Positions 16,165-24,369 of a stretch of DNA of 64,000 bases are shown piece by piece. The first letter of the stretch is position 1; every line of letters begins with the position of its first letter. The stretch is taken from assembly GCA_046594915.1 (NCBI GenBank), contig JBKJRC010000013.1, positions 5,623 to 69,622 of the forward strand, given 5' to 3'. The notes beneath the pieces are model-generated. The model did no database searches. It worked only from the letters and a program-made list of their open reading frames with translations, and was not told where the DNA came from. A program made the position numbers and the translations under genes. The DNA is from Methylotenera_A sp046594915 (GTDB lineage: Bacteria > Pseudomonadota > Gammaproteobacteria > Burkholderiales > Methylophilaceae).

Positions 16165-17235
16165 ATGACTTATTACGATATTTATTTTGCAGTAACTGGT
16201 AGTAAAAAAGATGTGGATAGCTTCGTAAAAGACGTTGATGTTAATAATATTCTTGACCAAGAAAACTTCAGAAATATAGTTAACAAGCATTATGTAATCG
16301 AAGAAGACTATTTTGATTGGATGAATCTAGAAGAAGATGAAGATGGTAAAGGTAATGTAGGCTATCAAACTGATTACGAGTCAATTAGCGTTGTCAATTG
16401 GCAATACTCTACTTCCGATTGCAATAGTTGGGATGGCTTAGAGGAGCTATCTCTTATATTCCCAAATCTTAACTTCATCACCGGATTTACTACGGATGGT
16501 AGTTGCACTTATTACAATCATTTCAAAAACGGTCGCTTAGTAAGTTCACGTGACTATGAGCATCCATTGCAATGTTTAGAGTTAGTTTTATTAGATGCTT
16601 CGAGCATAGTTCCTTACTCAGCAAAAGATGAGTTAATGAGGGCTTGCCTAGAAGATGACGAGATTGGTGAAATAATTCATAACTCCCAAAAGGATGTAAT
16701 GGAATATTTATTGGACGAAGATTCTGCATGTTTTGATAACTTTCACATGAAAGCTAATGACGTACTACTTCTGAATACTCTTTTTTATAGATTTGATGAT
16801 GTTTTTTTTAAAAACTTGCCCAAAAAGTTACTAAAAAAAGTAACAAAGATTAAAAAGTTAGCAGCCAAACTTATTGAGCATCAAGACGATTTCGAAGCAA
16901 TAGACCCTCAGGCATGGCATGAGAATGAGGAGCAAGAAGTGAAGCCTGCTACTAGTGAAGAAGTAGATGAACTAATTCATTCCCACATCAATCAGCGATG
17001 TGATGAGCTGGTTGATCATCTCCGTCAACAAGAGTTTTTTTTACCAGAATATAGTGATGACGAACGCCAAGTCTGTGAATGGTGGCTAGTGAGTGATTGG
17101 TTCTTATGGAAACTTAAACAAAGCAATTATCAAATTGGACTTGGTTTTGAATATTTAGGGTTACATATCTGGGGTAGATTTAGCACTGGAATCTCATTAA
17201 AGGATGATGGATATATCAAACAAATGGCGATCTAA
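16165..17235 (+). CDS. Acidic protein of unknown function, mobile-element cargo
   Basis: Protein of 356 residues from ATG 16165, which has an AAAGGGGAAC ribosome site; an in-frame TTG at 16135 is less likely. The N-terminal 130 residues (TYYDIYFAVTGSKKDVDSF, then WDGLEELSLIFPNLNFITGF, TTDGSCTYYNHFKNG) suggest a ferredoxin-like fold seen in plasmid-borne DUF1281-type proteins; this is inference. The middle contains a Lys-rich helix. The C-terminal region is Glu/Asp-rich and ends with a Trp-rich segment (CEWWLVSDWFLWKLK). The high acidity would fit a DNA-mimic or anti-restriction protein, but no known family is recognised. Confidence 0.75.
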   Translation: MTYYDIYFAVTGSKKDVDSFVKDVDVNNILDQENFRNIVNKHYVIEEDYFDWMNLEEDEDGKGNVGYQTDYESISVVNWQYSTSDCNSWDGLEELSLIFPNLNFITGFTTDGSCTYYNHFKNGRLVSSRDYEHPLQCLELVLLDASSIVPYSAKDELMRACLEDDEIGEIIHNSQKDVMEYLLDEDSACFDNFHMKANDVLLLNTLFYRFDDVFFKNLPKKLLKKVTKIKKLAAKLIEHQDDFEAIDPQAWHENEEQEVKPATSEEVDELIHSHINQRCDELVDHLRQQEFFLPEYSDDERQVCEWWLVSDWFLWKLKQSNYQIGLGFEYLGLHIWGRFSTGISLKDDGYIKQMAI

Positions 17236-17309
17236 ATGTTAAAACCGACGAAAGGCACTTGCATATTGATTCTTATTTGATATGACTAACTAGGTAAGGA
17301 GCAAGCAAT

Positions 17310-17381
17310 GTTTTGCACCAGTTTTAAACTGATGCAAAACGGCTTGTGGGGTGTACCCCAACCACTATTGCACTAAGCAAT
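17310..17381. other. Candidate oriT: three consecutive inverted repeats
   Basis: Directly upstream of the mobilisation genes are: a near-perfect 15-bp inverted repeat (17310-17324 with 17326-17340, GTTTTGCACCAGTTT); TGGGG with CCCCA around TGTA (17346-17359); and ATTGC with GCAAT around five bases (17367-17381). Relaxases of the MOBP type commonly recognise a hairpin next to the nic site at such a position. The minus strand after the third repeat reads TATCCCCATTGC, loosely like RP4-type nic regions. The nick position is not determined. Confidence 0.55.
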
Positions 17382-17428
17382 GGGGATAATAATAAGAACA
17401 AAGAAGAAGAATAAAAAAGGGGTTATAC

Positions 17429-17764
17429 ATGAGTAGACCGTTGTTAAAATATAATGAAATACGTCAGCGGATTGACTGTTATTTTAGTAATGAAGAATTG
17501 AATACCATCCGCTCCCGAGCAAAGGAGGCGGGATTGCCATTATCAACCTTTATCCGCAAATCTAGCCTTCGTAGTCATGTACACGTAATGCCAACTGCTA
17601 ATGCCGAAATATGGCAAAGCCTGTCGCACACTGCTGCTAATCTTAATCAAATTGCTAAACTTCTAAACTCCGGGCTTGCTTACGGCGTTGATATTGACAT
17701 TATCACTGACCTATATGAGCAAGTTAGATTATTACGTTTGCAACTCGCTGGGGTAGCAATATGA
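17429..17764 (+). CDS. mobC: MobC-like relaxosome accessory protein
   Basis: Small protein of 111 residues that begins with a ribbon-helix-helix-like segment (residues about 8-45, ending in EAGLPLSTFIRKSSL) and continues with the MobC signature AAANLNQIAKLLN-like element (HTAANLNQIAKLLNSGL at about 70-86). Such proteins bind oriT and help melt DNA for the relaxase. The stop overlaps the relaxase start by 4 bp, so the two are translationally coupled. It follows the candidate oriT by 47 bp. Confidence 0.85.
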   Translation: MSRPLLKYNEIRQRIDCYFSNEELNTIRSRAKEAGLPLSTFIRKSSLRSHVHVMPTANAEIWQSLSHTAANLNQIAKLLNSGLAYGVDIDIITDLYEQVRLLRLQLAGVAI

Positions 17765-19137
17765 TAGGAAAAGTCATTAAAGGAAAAGGCTTTCGCGGAG
17801 CAGTCAACTACCTTTTTTTTGGGAATGAGAAATCTAGAAATAAGCATGCTCAAGTTCTAGCCAGCAATATGGCAGGGAAAACACCTAGAGAGCTTGCAAG
17901 TGAGTTCTCAGGACTAAGAAAACTACGCCCAAGTCTTTCAAAGGCTGTCTGCCATATATCTCTTTCACTGGCGCCAGATGACAAAAAGCTTGATGACAAA
18001 GAGTTTGGTGAAGTGGCTGAAACCTTTTTGAAAGAGATGGGATTTCAAAGCTGTCCGTTTGTGGCAGTTCGCCATCTGGATACCGAACATCCACACATTC
18101 ATATTGTAGTTAGCAGAATTACAACTAATGGAGAGGTGGTTTCAGATAAACACGATTTTCAGCGAGCGGAAAATATTATCCGTCAGATTGAAACAACGTA
18201 TGGGTTGAGAGCAGTCCTCCCATCAGTCCATACGCCAAAAAATAGGAGGAATAGGAGCAATAAAAAAATAGGAGAAACAAAAATGAATGAAACAAAGGAA
18301 CTAATAAAATCAATTAACCATGCAAAAGTTAACTCAAAATCAATGGAAGAGTGGATTATGTATCTTAATCAGCTTGATATAACTATCAAGCCTTACATTG
18401 ATGAAAATTGCAAAGTCAAAGGTACTAGTTATCGTTATCAAGATAATTGGTATAAATCCTCTTCCTTGGGTGAAGATTTTAAATGGTCTGCGATAGCAAC
18501 CCAATTTGGTAATGACCCCTCATTTATTCGTAAAAGCGTTCTTGGGAAAATTACACAGCAACCAAATATTTATGATAACCAAATATCAAACACTAATGCA
18601 CTCAAAGCAGATATTACAAATGCTAGAAGACGTGTTATGGATGAAAGTTATGTTGAGCCAGTTTGGGAATTATATAAAGATGAAGTTAAGGATATTAAAA
18701 TCGGGAATGGCAGTTTAATAATTCAGTTTGAAAATGGCGGCAAGATTATTGATGAAGGCAGCTCTATCTATTGCTTAAAAATGAGTGATGATGATTCAGC
18801 CAAGGCAATGATGAAGTTGGCTATTCTAAAAAAATGGAATTGTATTGAGTTTAGGGGTAGCGATAGTTTCGTACGTATAGCGATGGAAGAAGCCATTAAA
18901 AATGAGCTAGAAGTGCATCCAATTAATGAAACACAAAAGAAAGTTTTGTATGAAGTACAGCAAAAACTTGACCAAGAAAAAAAGGTTTTGGAATTAAGAC
19001 TCCATCAGGTCGGCAAGCCCGAAAACGATACTATTGAAATAAATATTACCTCTGCAAAGGATAAGTTAGCTGGGCAAAGAGCAATAGATAGTGAAGCTTT
19101 CCGCCACAACGGTCCTCGCAGAAATAAGGGGGTGTAA
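17761..19137 (+). CDS. mobA: MobA-type relaxase (MOBP family) with LPD7-like C-terminal region
   Basis: DNA-nicking transferase that starts conjugal transfer; 458 residues. The N-terminal relaxase domain (about 1-160) has the likely nucleophile Tyr17 in FRGAVNYLFFG and the metal-binding histidines in HLDTEHPHIHIVVSRI (His105, 110, 112, 114). The C-terminal half, about 280-400, contains a pattern like the LPD7 domain of other MobA/TraI proteins (IQFENGGKIIDEGSSIYCL, then WNCIEFRGSDSFVRIAMEEA). No helicase or primase domain is visible. It overlaps MobC by 4 bp and is followed after 1 bp by the next gene. Confidence 0.92.
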   Translation: MIGKVIKGKGFRGAVNYLFFGNEKSRNKHAQVLASNMAGKTPRELASEFSGLRKLRPSLSKAVCHISLSLAPDDKKLDDKEFGEVAETFLKEMGFQSCPFVAVRHLDTEHPHIHIVVSRITTNGEVVSDKHDFQRAENIIRQIETTYGLRAVLPSVHTPKNRRNRSNKKIGETKMNETKELIKSINHAKVNSKSMEEWIMYLNQLDITIKPYIDENCKVKGTSYRYQDNWYKSSSLGEDFKWSAIATQFGNDPSFIRKSVLGKITQQPNIYDNQISNTNALKADITNARRRVMDESYVEPVWELYKDEVKDIKIGNGSLIIQFENGGKIIDEGSSIYCLKMSDDDSAKAMMKLAILKKWNCIEFRGSDSFVRIAMEEAIKNELEVHPINETQKKVLYEVQQKLDQEKKVLELRLHQVGKPENDTIEINITSAKDKLAGQRAIDSEAFRHNGPRRNKGV

Positions 19138-19138
19138 T

Positions 19139-19942
19139 ATGGCTAGACAAGTTTTTATATCTTATAACCAACGCGAGATCGCCAACTGTATGTTGGCAAG
19201 TCACCCAGGCTTTGTTTTGTATTTTTTACTTAAAATGAAGGCTGATTTTAAAACAGGTACTGTTGGCAAACATCCACTAAGTAAAACTAATTGTCAAAAA
19301 CTTGCAGTTGAGTTATCAAGGTCGCAATCGCAAGGTAAGCCTGCTGTTACGTATGACCGTAAGGCAATCGACAGACTATTGGACCATCTGCAACTCTTGG
19401 GGCTAATTGTACGTGAGCCATATAATGATGAAAATAATTTAGTCCTTACATTGCCACTTTCACCAATCAACGCGATAAAAGAAGACGACTCGACGCAAAC
19501 CAGCTCACATAAGGCAACCCAAGAGAAGTTGCCTAAACTCAGATCAGACATCTCACCCAAAAACCAAGACTGTATTGGATTCCAGCCTACTGATGATTCT
19601 TCCTCAGTAATGATCAATACTGTCAATAGTATCAATACTATCAATACCCTCAGTAATGGGGAACTTGATTCTTGGGAATATGAAAAATCTTCAATATTAA
19701 GTCTTGAAGAAATTAAAAAATTGATGGTCTCGAGAGAAACTATGCTTTACCCGCAGAGTTTGACAAGTCTTGCAATATATAAAGGTTGGATAAAATCTGG
19801 TATTACTAAAGAACAACTGATTGAAGCGATTGAAAAAGCAGAGCATGAGCTCACACTAGCCCAAACGCCAAATGATGTTGACGCAATTATTAGGAGAGCA
19901 CATAAATCAAAACCTCATGAGGTTTTCAGACTATCGCTATGA
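19139..19942 (+). CDS. Unknown protein with winged-helix-like N-terminus
   Basis: Protein of 267 residues from ATG 19139, preceded by GGGGGTG; a start at 19091 inside the relaxase gene is possible but has no ribosome site. The first 115 residues resemble winged-helix replication or regulatory proteins (NCQKLAVELSRSQSQGKPAV, then DRLLDHLQLLGLIVREP). A Ser/Thr/Asn-rich linker with an INTVNSINTINT repeat follows. The C-terminal 80 residues are helical (LTSLAIYKGWIKSGITKEQL, AIIRRAHKSKP), somewhat like DnaT-type or phage replication proteins. I infer a replication or copy-control role for the excised element; this is not established. Confidence 0.65.
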   Translation: MARQVFISYNQREIANCMLASHPGFVLYFLLKMKADFKTGTVGKHPLSKTNCQKLAVELSRSQSQGKPAVTYDRKAIDRLLDHLQLLGLIVREPYNDENNLVLTLPLSPINAIKEDDSTQTSSHKATQEKLPKLRSDISPKNQDCIGFQPTDDSSSVMINTVNSINTINTLSNGELDSWEYEKSSILSLEEIKKLMVSRETMLYPQSLTSLAIYKGWIKSGITKEQLIEAIEKAEHELTLAQTPNDVDAIIRRAHKSKPHEVFRLSL

Positions 19943-19990
19943 TTTTAATGATTGGTACATACTGGCATCAGGTAAAATTGAAGCCAGTAT

Positions 19991-20416
19991 TTATATCTTA
20001 AGACCAGTTTTTCTTTCAGTTTTATAATCTGCTTTGACTTCAATAAGTTCTTGCTCAATTGCATTATTTTCAAACATAGCAAATAGCCTAAGCCGAAAGG
20101 TATGCATCCAATCTGATTGAAGATGATTAGTTTTCTTCTTTTTTTCGATACGTGATAAAGGCTTATCTTCATTTATCTTTTTGATGATGATATTAGCATT
20201 TACTAATGCCTCTTCGGACAGATGCTTTGCAATAGCATATATTGGATAAACTACACTACTTCCAATTTTTTTATGAGTTATTGGAAAACGTTTTTGAGAG
20301 CGAAGATTTGCTTGCTGACCTTCTGATATACCCAAAACAGCTTGCAGTTCCGTAGGTGTTAATACTAGCCTCCCTTCAACTGCCTGCTTTAAGTCCTCTA
20401 AGATCTCTTTATACAT
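19991..20416 (-). CDS. Excisionase/AlpA-like DNA-binding protein (candidate)
   Basis: Protein of 141 residues near attR, transcribed toward the interior. Residues about 18-65 read LTPTELQAVLGISEGQQANL, then FPITHKKIGSSVVYPIYAIAKHL. This fits the winged-helix excisionase/AlpA (HTH_17) pattern in which the wing ends with an R/Y-Y-x3-I box. The C-terminal half is basic and helical and matches nothing I know. Position near the attachment site suggests a recombination directionality factor or a regulator of the integrase; this is inference. The 45 bp between convergent stops hold nothing obvious. Confidence 0.55.
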   Translation of the reverse strand: MYKEILEDLKQAVEGRLVLTPTELQAVLGISEGQQANLRSQKRFPITHKKIGSSVVYPIYAIAKHLSEEALVNANIIIKKINEDKPLSRIEKKKKTNHLQSDWMHTFRLRLFAMFENNAIEQELIEVKADYKTERKTGLKI

Positions 20417-20460
20417 AATATTTAATAACTTCTTGTTTCAATCGCTTATAGTTGGTAATA

Positions 20461-20479
20461 TTTACACATAATTTACACA
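20461..20479. promoter_or_regulatory. Candidate integrase arm sites (right end)
   Basis: Two TTTACACA octamers at 20461-20468 and 20472-20479, 11 bp apart and in the same direction. They match the pair near attL (the second left copy, 12553-12560, is also TTTACACA). They lie about 100 bp inside attR, as expected for arm-type sites of lambda-like integrases. Confidence 0.45.
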
Positions 20480-20569
20480 AATACATAGTGATATATCATT
20501 ATTTAGAGTGATTTATTAAGAGTATCTTTATATATAAATCAATTATTTACATATTTTTTAAGATCAGCT

Positions 20570-20605
20570 TCAAGAATAGTTTGCCCATTTACTGTGTCCT
20601 GCCAT
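20570..20605 (-). pseudogene. yebC 5' stub created at attR
   Basis: The ancestral yebC start codon and ribosome site now lead into MAGHSKWANYS and a stop (12 codons including TGA at 20570-20572). The first nine residues equal those of YebC. This is a by-product of integration rather than a working gene. The 379-bp gap around it (20417-20795) otherwise holds the arm sites and the old yebC promoter region. Confidence 0.75.
20580..20605. repeat. attR: right copy of 26-bp attachment core
   Basis: Identical to 12452-12477. Sequence beyond 20605 is the ancestral upstream region of yebC, with AAGGGAAACAGC directly before the ATG on the minus strand. Confidence 0.9.
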
Positions 20606-20795
20606 GCTGTTTCCCTTGATTTTTTTGCATAAATTTACATATCAGCGCATTTTATCATAGGCGTTGAATGTGCGAGAGATGCGGCAAAAATAGGCTTATT
20701 AACGTGGCAGTGAATCCATTTTAACCAAGTAAATTTGACCTATTTAAAGCGTTAAGTATTCGGATTTTTCACGAATTCGACTCATGAAGAACCGA

Positions 20796-22115
20796 TTAAT
20801 GTGTTGTTATTTGCTGCTTTTCAAGTTTTGGATAAACCCGCACCAACAATATGCGCGGCCCCTGCATTTTTTTCACAACTACTGAAAATTGATCAAATTC
20901 AATGCGTTGGCCTTCTTTTGGCAATTCTGTTAATTTCCACAACACTAAGCCCGCAACAGACTCTGCGTCGTCAGATTCTATATCTATACCAAGCGTGCGT
21001 TCCAACGTGTTGATTGACAGCGAACCCTTGCCCAATAAAGATCCATCCTCTAATTTTGTCCATTCACTTTGCGGCTGTTTAAATTCATCTTGAATATCAC
21101 CCACTAAAGCAGATAGCAAGTTATCCAGTGTGATAAAACCGATTGGCGGATTATTTTTGTAAGCCACTACAGTAAAGTGCGGCGAGCCGCGTTGCAGTTT
21201 TCTGAAAAGCTCGGTGGCTAGTGTATCGGGTGACACTTTTTTGACAGGTCTAATCAGACTTTTAATATCCGTAAATTGGCTGTCTTTTGTAAGTGCGATA
21301 AAAATATCTTTAATATGGACAATACCAATCACTTGAGCATTGCCATCTACTAACGGATAGCGACTGTAGCGATGTTGCACAATGCGCTGCATATTTTGCT
21401 TGAAGGTATCTTCTGCTAGCAAAGCGACCGCTTCGTGAAAAGGATGCATCAAGTCAGACACTTCTAACTCTCTAAAATCAATCGCTTGCGCAAGCACTTT
21501 CCATTCAGACGAATTGAAACTATCGTTAGGATGCGAACTGCGTAAAATAAGCTTTAATTCTTCGGCCGAATACTGTGCATCATGTCCGTCTTTGGCTTTA
21601 AGTTTTAAGGTGTTAATAATCATATTAGAACTTTTATTTAACAGCCAAATCGCTGGAAACATCATCCAATAAAACGCGTACAAGGGAGGCGCAGTCCATA
21701 AACCGACGCGCTCTGCCATGCGAATGGCTAATGTTTTTGGCACTAATTCACCCAACACAATATGCAAATAAGAAATGGTAAAGAAGGCGGTAACAAACGC
21801 GATGCCGTGTATGAGTTTTTGGCTTTCCACCCCAATACCCACCAAAGTGGGCTCAATAAGTGCCGCAAAGGCTGGCTCGCCCACCCAGCCTAAACCAAGC
21901 GACGCCAGCGTAATGCCCAACTGGCAAGCGGATAAATATACATCTAAACTGCCGTGTACTTTGGCGAGTATTCTGCCACGCCAGCCTAAGTTCTTGGCGA
22001 TAGCACGTACACGAGTACTACGAAGCTTGACTAATCCAAATTCTGCGGCAACAAAAAATCCGTTTAATAGCACTAATATTAATGCCAGAAAAATTAGAAA
22101 AAGATTGGCGCTCAT
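20796..22115 (-). CDS. CNNM (DUF21)-CBS-CorC membrane protein, HlyC/CorC family
   Basis: Predicted inner-membrane cation transporter or regulator, 439 residues. The N-terminal DUF21 domain (about 1-190) has four hydrophobic segments, starting LFLIFLALILVLLNGFFVAAEF. A CBS pair spans about 205-330 (VSDLMHPFHEAVALL, YSRYPLVDG) and a CorC/HlyC C-terminal domain covers about 345-430. Homologues affect Mg2+/Co2+ resistance or polyamine export. Before the mobile element inserted, this gene lay about 190 bp upstream of yebC on the same strand. Confidence 0.9.
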   Translation of the reverse strand: MSANLFLIFLALILVLLNGFFVAAEFGLVKLRSTRVRAIAKNLGWRGRILAKVHGSLDVYLSACQLGITLASLGLGWVGEPAFAALIEPTLVGIGVESQKLIHGIAFVTAFFTISYLHIVLGELVPKTLAIRMAERVGLWTAPPLYAFYWMMFPAIWLLNKSSNMIINTLKLKAKDGHDAQYSAEELKLILRSSHPNDSFNSSEWKVLAQAIDFRELEVSDLMHPFHEAVALLAEDTFKQNMQRIVQHRYSRYPLVDGNAQVIGIVHIKDIFIALTKDSQFTDIKSLIRPVKKVSPDTLATELFRKLQRGSPHFTVVAYKNNPPIGFITLDNLLSALVGDIQDEFKQPQSEWTKLEDGSLLGKGSLSINTLERTLGIDIESDDAESVAGLVLWKLTELPKEGQRIEFDQFSVVVKKMQGPRILLVRVYPKLEKQQITTH

Positions 22116-22341
22116 AGATTATAAAAATACTTTTATTGCGGGTTAACAGCGTTCAAGTCTAACATGAAGTCAATTTTTACGAATGACGACAAGAAAACAA
22201 TGTTGACTTAATTTATTTAATTAAGTGTAGGGTATTTTTGCCTATGCCAGTATTGATTGAGTCTATCCGTTGATTTAAATAAACCTTACTTAACTCACTA
22301 ATTGCACCTAATTCCACTATTTAGTTAATCAGTTTATCGCA

Positions 22342-23259
22342 TTAATCTTGTGCCATTGCAGGCTCAACAGGCTTGTGTTGGCGAATACTGATATAAGAAA
22401 TAACAAGTAGTGACAAACCAATTAATAACATACCGATTATTTCCACACGACTTGGCACTTCATTCAACTGTATCCATGCCGCAATCACGCCAATCACAGG
22501 TGCTAACATGGATGCCATACTCGCTACCCCTGCTGGCAATCGCTGTAATGCATACAACCACAGCAACCATGCCAGCGCGCCACTTAAAAGCACATTAAAC
22601 AATACTGCACCTATAAAATATCCAGTCCACTCAATGGATGTTGCAGGCACAATCAATGCGATAATCACCATGGGTACAGAGCCAATAAGCATTGGCCAAG
22701 CGGTTAAATTCAGCAAATCCAGATGCGGGCTGCGCTGATGCAATTTTTTAGAAATAATCGCCGATAGCGCCCAGGAAACGCCAGAAACAATAGCCAGAAA
22801 CATACTGAAACCATCGGCTTTTATGTGCAATGGGTCAAAAATCAGCACCATACCAAAGATGGCAGAAATGACCGCCAGCCACTGCCAACCTTGCACTTTT
22901 TCGCCCAGCATTGGCCAGGCAAATAACATCACCCAAAATGGCATGGTGTAAGTGAGCACCGCTGTTTTGCCAGCGCCGCCTTCAACCAGCGCCCAAATCA
23001 GCAAGCCCGTAAAGCCGATGGTTTGCAATAAGCCCAGCACCAGCATGGTGGGGAATTCTTTTAAACCCATCGGTCTTTTGGTGAAATAAATCACCACAAA
23101 CAGCACCAGCGCGCCTAAAAAAGTGCGCAGCGCGGCAAATTGGAACGGCCCTGCATATTGCAGCGCGTTTTTCATCACCACCCAGTTATAACCCCAAATA
23201 AGAGTTAATATCATCAGGGCTGCAAACGCGCGAATCGTCACTTTTGTGCTGTTTTCCAT
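22342..23259 (-). CDS. EamA (DMT superfamily) transporter
   Basis: Ten-helix inner-membrane transporter of 305 residues with the duplicated EamA domain. The first repeat begins LMILTLIWGYNWVVMKNAL and the second includes GVSWALSAIISKKLHQR and ASMLAPVIGVIAAWI. Members export amino acids, nucleosides or metabolites; the substrate is unknown. It lies 33 bp downstream of an NTF2-like gene and behind a marR gene on the same strand, so it is probably the last gene of a MarR-controlled unit. Confidence 0.9.
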   Translation of the reverse strand: MENSTKVTIRAFAALMILTLIWGYNWVVMKNALQYAGPFQFAALRTFLGALVLFVVIYFTKRPMGLKEFPTMLVLGLLQTIGFTGLLIWALVEGGAGKTAVLTYTMPFWVMLFAWPMLGEKVQGWQWLAVISAIFGMVLIFDPLHIKADGFSMFLAIVSGVSWALSAIISKKLHQRSPHLDLLNLTAWPMLIGSVPMVIIALIVPATSIEWTGYFIGAVLFNVLLSGALAWLLWLYALQRLPAGVASMASMLAPVIGVIAAWIQLNEVPSRVEIIGMLLIGLSLLVISYISIRQHKPVEPAMAQD

Positions 23260-23292
23260 GAGTTTATGCCTTGTTTAATGCGCTCTATATGT

Positions 23293-23670
23293 TTAGTTCC
23301 AAATATGCGTCACTGCTTTCCAGCCACCATCCGCCTGTTTGCGATAAACCAGATGCACATTGCCGCCAAACGTTTGTCTGTCACCTTCGGCATCAATCAT
23401 CGCGCCAGCCCAATTACCGCGCTGATATGCTAAATTGCCGTCTGCCACCACTTCAGTTATCGTCAACTTATGGTCAATAACGCCTGCCTCAATCAAGCCT
23501 GCAAAAAATACTTGAATTGCCTGCAGGCCAATAACGGGGGCGCCTGCTGGGGCTGGCATTACTGTTGCATTTGCGTCGTATAGCTGCGCAATATCTGCCG
23601 CATTTTTTGTATTAAATGCTTGGTCAAATCTTGCGTTGATTGCTGTGATTTCTGTTTGAATATTGCTCAT
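23293..23670 (-). CDS. SnoaL/NTF2-like protein (SgcJ/EcaC type)
   Basis: Small alpha+beta cone protein of 125 residues. The pattern FDQAFNTKNAADIAQLYDANATVMPAPAG at the start and GGWKAVTHIWN at the end fit the DUF4440/SnoaL-like group. Function is not predictable from sequence; such proteins can be enzymes or ligand binders. It sits between marR and the EamA transporter gene, 72 and 33 bp away. Confidence 0.82.
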   Translation of the reverse strand: MSNIQTEITAINARFDQAFNTKNAADIAQLYDANATVMPAPAGAPVIGLQAIQVFFAGLIEAGVIDHKLTITEVVADGNLAYQRGNWAGAMIDAEGDRQTFGGNVHLVYRKQADGGWKAVTHIWN

Positions 23671-23742
23671 TTAATTACTCTCTCTTTAAAAAATTGATAC
23701 TTTTTGACCGTTAAGTCAGATTAAACTGGCTAATAACTCTAA

Positions 23743-24246
23743 TTAAACCAGTGCAGGAATACCCATGTTAATTAAGCCCAATAATTGCTGAAGTTGTACG
23801 CGCTTTTCTTCATCTAAAGCCTGCATGCATTGTCTTAAACGCCGATAATAATCCGGCATGACGACATCTAATTTTGCTTGCCCAGCAGCGGTTAACTGGA
23901 TTTTTACGCTGCGTCTATCTTCTTTTGCAAACACTCTGCTGATTAATCCGCTTTGTTCTAAACCATCCAGCAAGCCAGTCATCGTGGCACGTTTCACCCC
24001 TAATTTATCGGCTAAAATCGATGGCGTAGATAGCGCAGATTCTTCCCGCATTAATAAAATCAGTACCCACCAGCGGCCTTGCAACAATTCGTGCTTGCTT
24101 AAACAAGTATCCAGCGCCAGCGATAAATCGGTTGCAACCCGCAATAAATGTAAAAAACTGGCAATCGCCGTCACATCTGCATCGGGATAGCGCTCTGCAA
24201 ATTTGCCTAATATTTCGGGTGTTGGAAGATCTCTTAATTGCAACAT
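23743..24246 (-). CDS. MarR family transcriptional regulator
   Basis: Winged-helix regulator. The core ARSTPSILADKLGVKRATMTG-like recognition region (STPSILADKLGVKRATMTGL) and wing KEDRRSVKIQLTAAGQAKL are clear. An in-frame ATG at 24279 would give 178 residues, but that ATG overlaps the -35 box of a near-perfect promoter. I therefore place the start at ATG 24246 (167 residues), within a few bases of the predicted transcript start, which implies a leaderless message. It probably represses itself and the NTF2-EamA genes downstream. Confidence 0.88.
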   Translation of the reverse strand: MLQLRDLPTPEILGKFAERYPDADVTAIASFLHLLRVATDLSLALDTCLSKHELLQGRWWVLILLMREESALSTPSILADKLGVKRATMTGLLDGLEQSGLISRVFAKEDRRSVKIQLTAAGQAKLDVVMPDYYRRLRQCMQALDEEKRVQLQQLLGLINMGIPALV

Positions 24247-24248
24247 AA

Positions 24249-24284
24249 TTAGGAGCATTATAGTTAGCTTCCTAACCATGTCAA
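24249..24284 (-). promoter_or_regulatory. marR promoter with overlapping inverted-repeat operator
   Basis: On the minus strand, TTGACA (24284-24279) and TATAAT (24262-24257) are spaced 16 bp apart. An inverted repeat, TTAGGA at 24249-24254 with TCCTAA at 24270-24275, overlaps the -10 and the spacer. This is where a MarR-type autorepressor would bind. Confidence 0.65.
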
Positions 24285-24369
24285 GACTTTTATGATTTAT
24301 TTCATGGGCAGATATTGGCTAAATTATTTATCGGAGTATATTTAAAGAGCTGATGACTGGGAGAGGAAC

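Larger units (their letters stand above)
12452..20605. mobile_element. Integrative mobilizable element in the 5' end of yebC
   Basis: About 8.13 kb bounded by a perfect 26-bp direct repeat. Content in order: tyrosine integrase, C5 methyltransferase and convergent restriction enzyme, acidic unknown protein, candidate oriT, MobC-like protein, MOBP relaxase, wHTH-like protein, excisionase-like protein. No type IV secretion or coupling protein genes are present, so it would need a helper to transfer. Base use is more AT-rich than the flanking housekeeping genes. Insertion regenerates the yebC 5' end on the left and leaves a short yebC stub with the ancestral upstream region on the right, a strategy similar to SXT in prfC. 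Confidence 0.88.

Noticed and set aside
18506..18718. Plus-strand ORF inside the relaxase gene
   Set aside because: Out-of-frame shadow of the relaxase; no ribosome site or family features.
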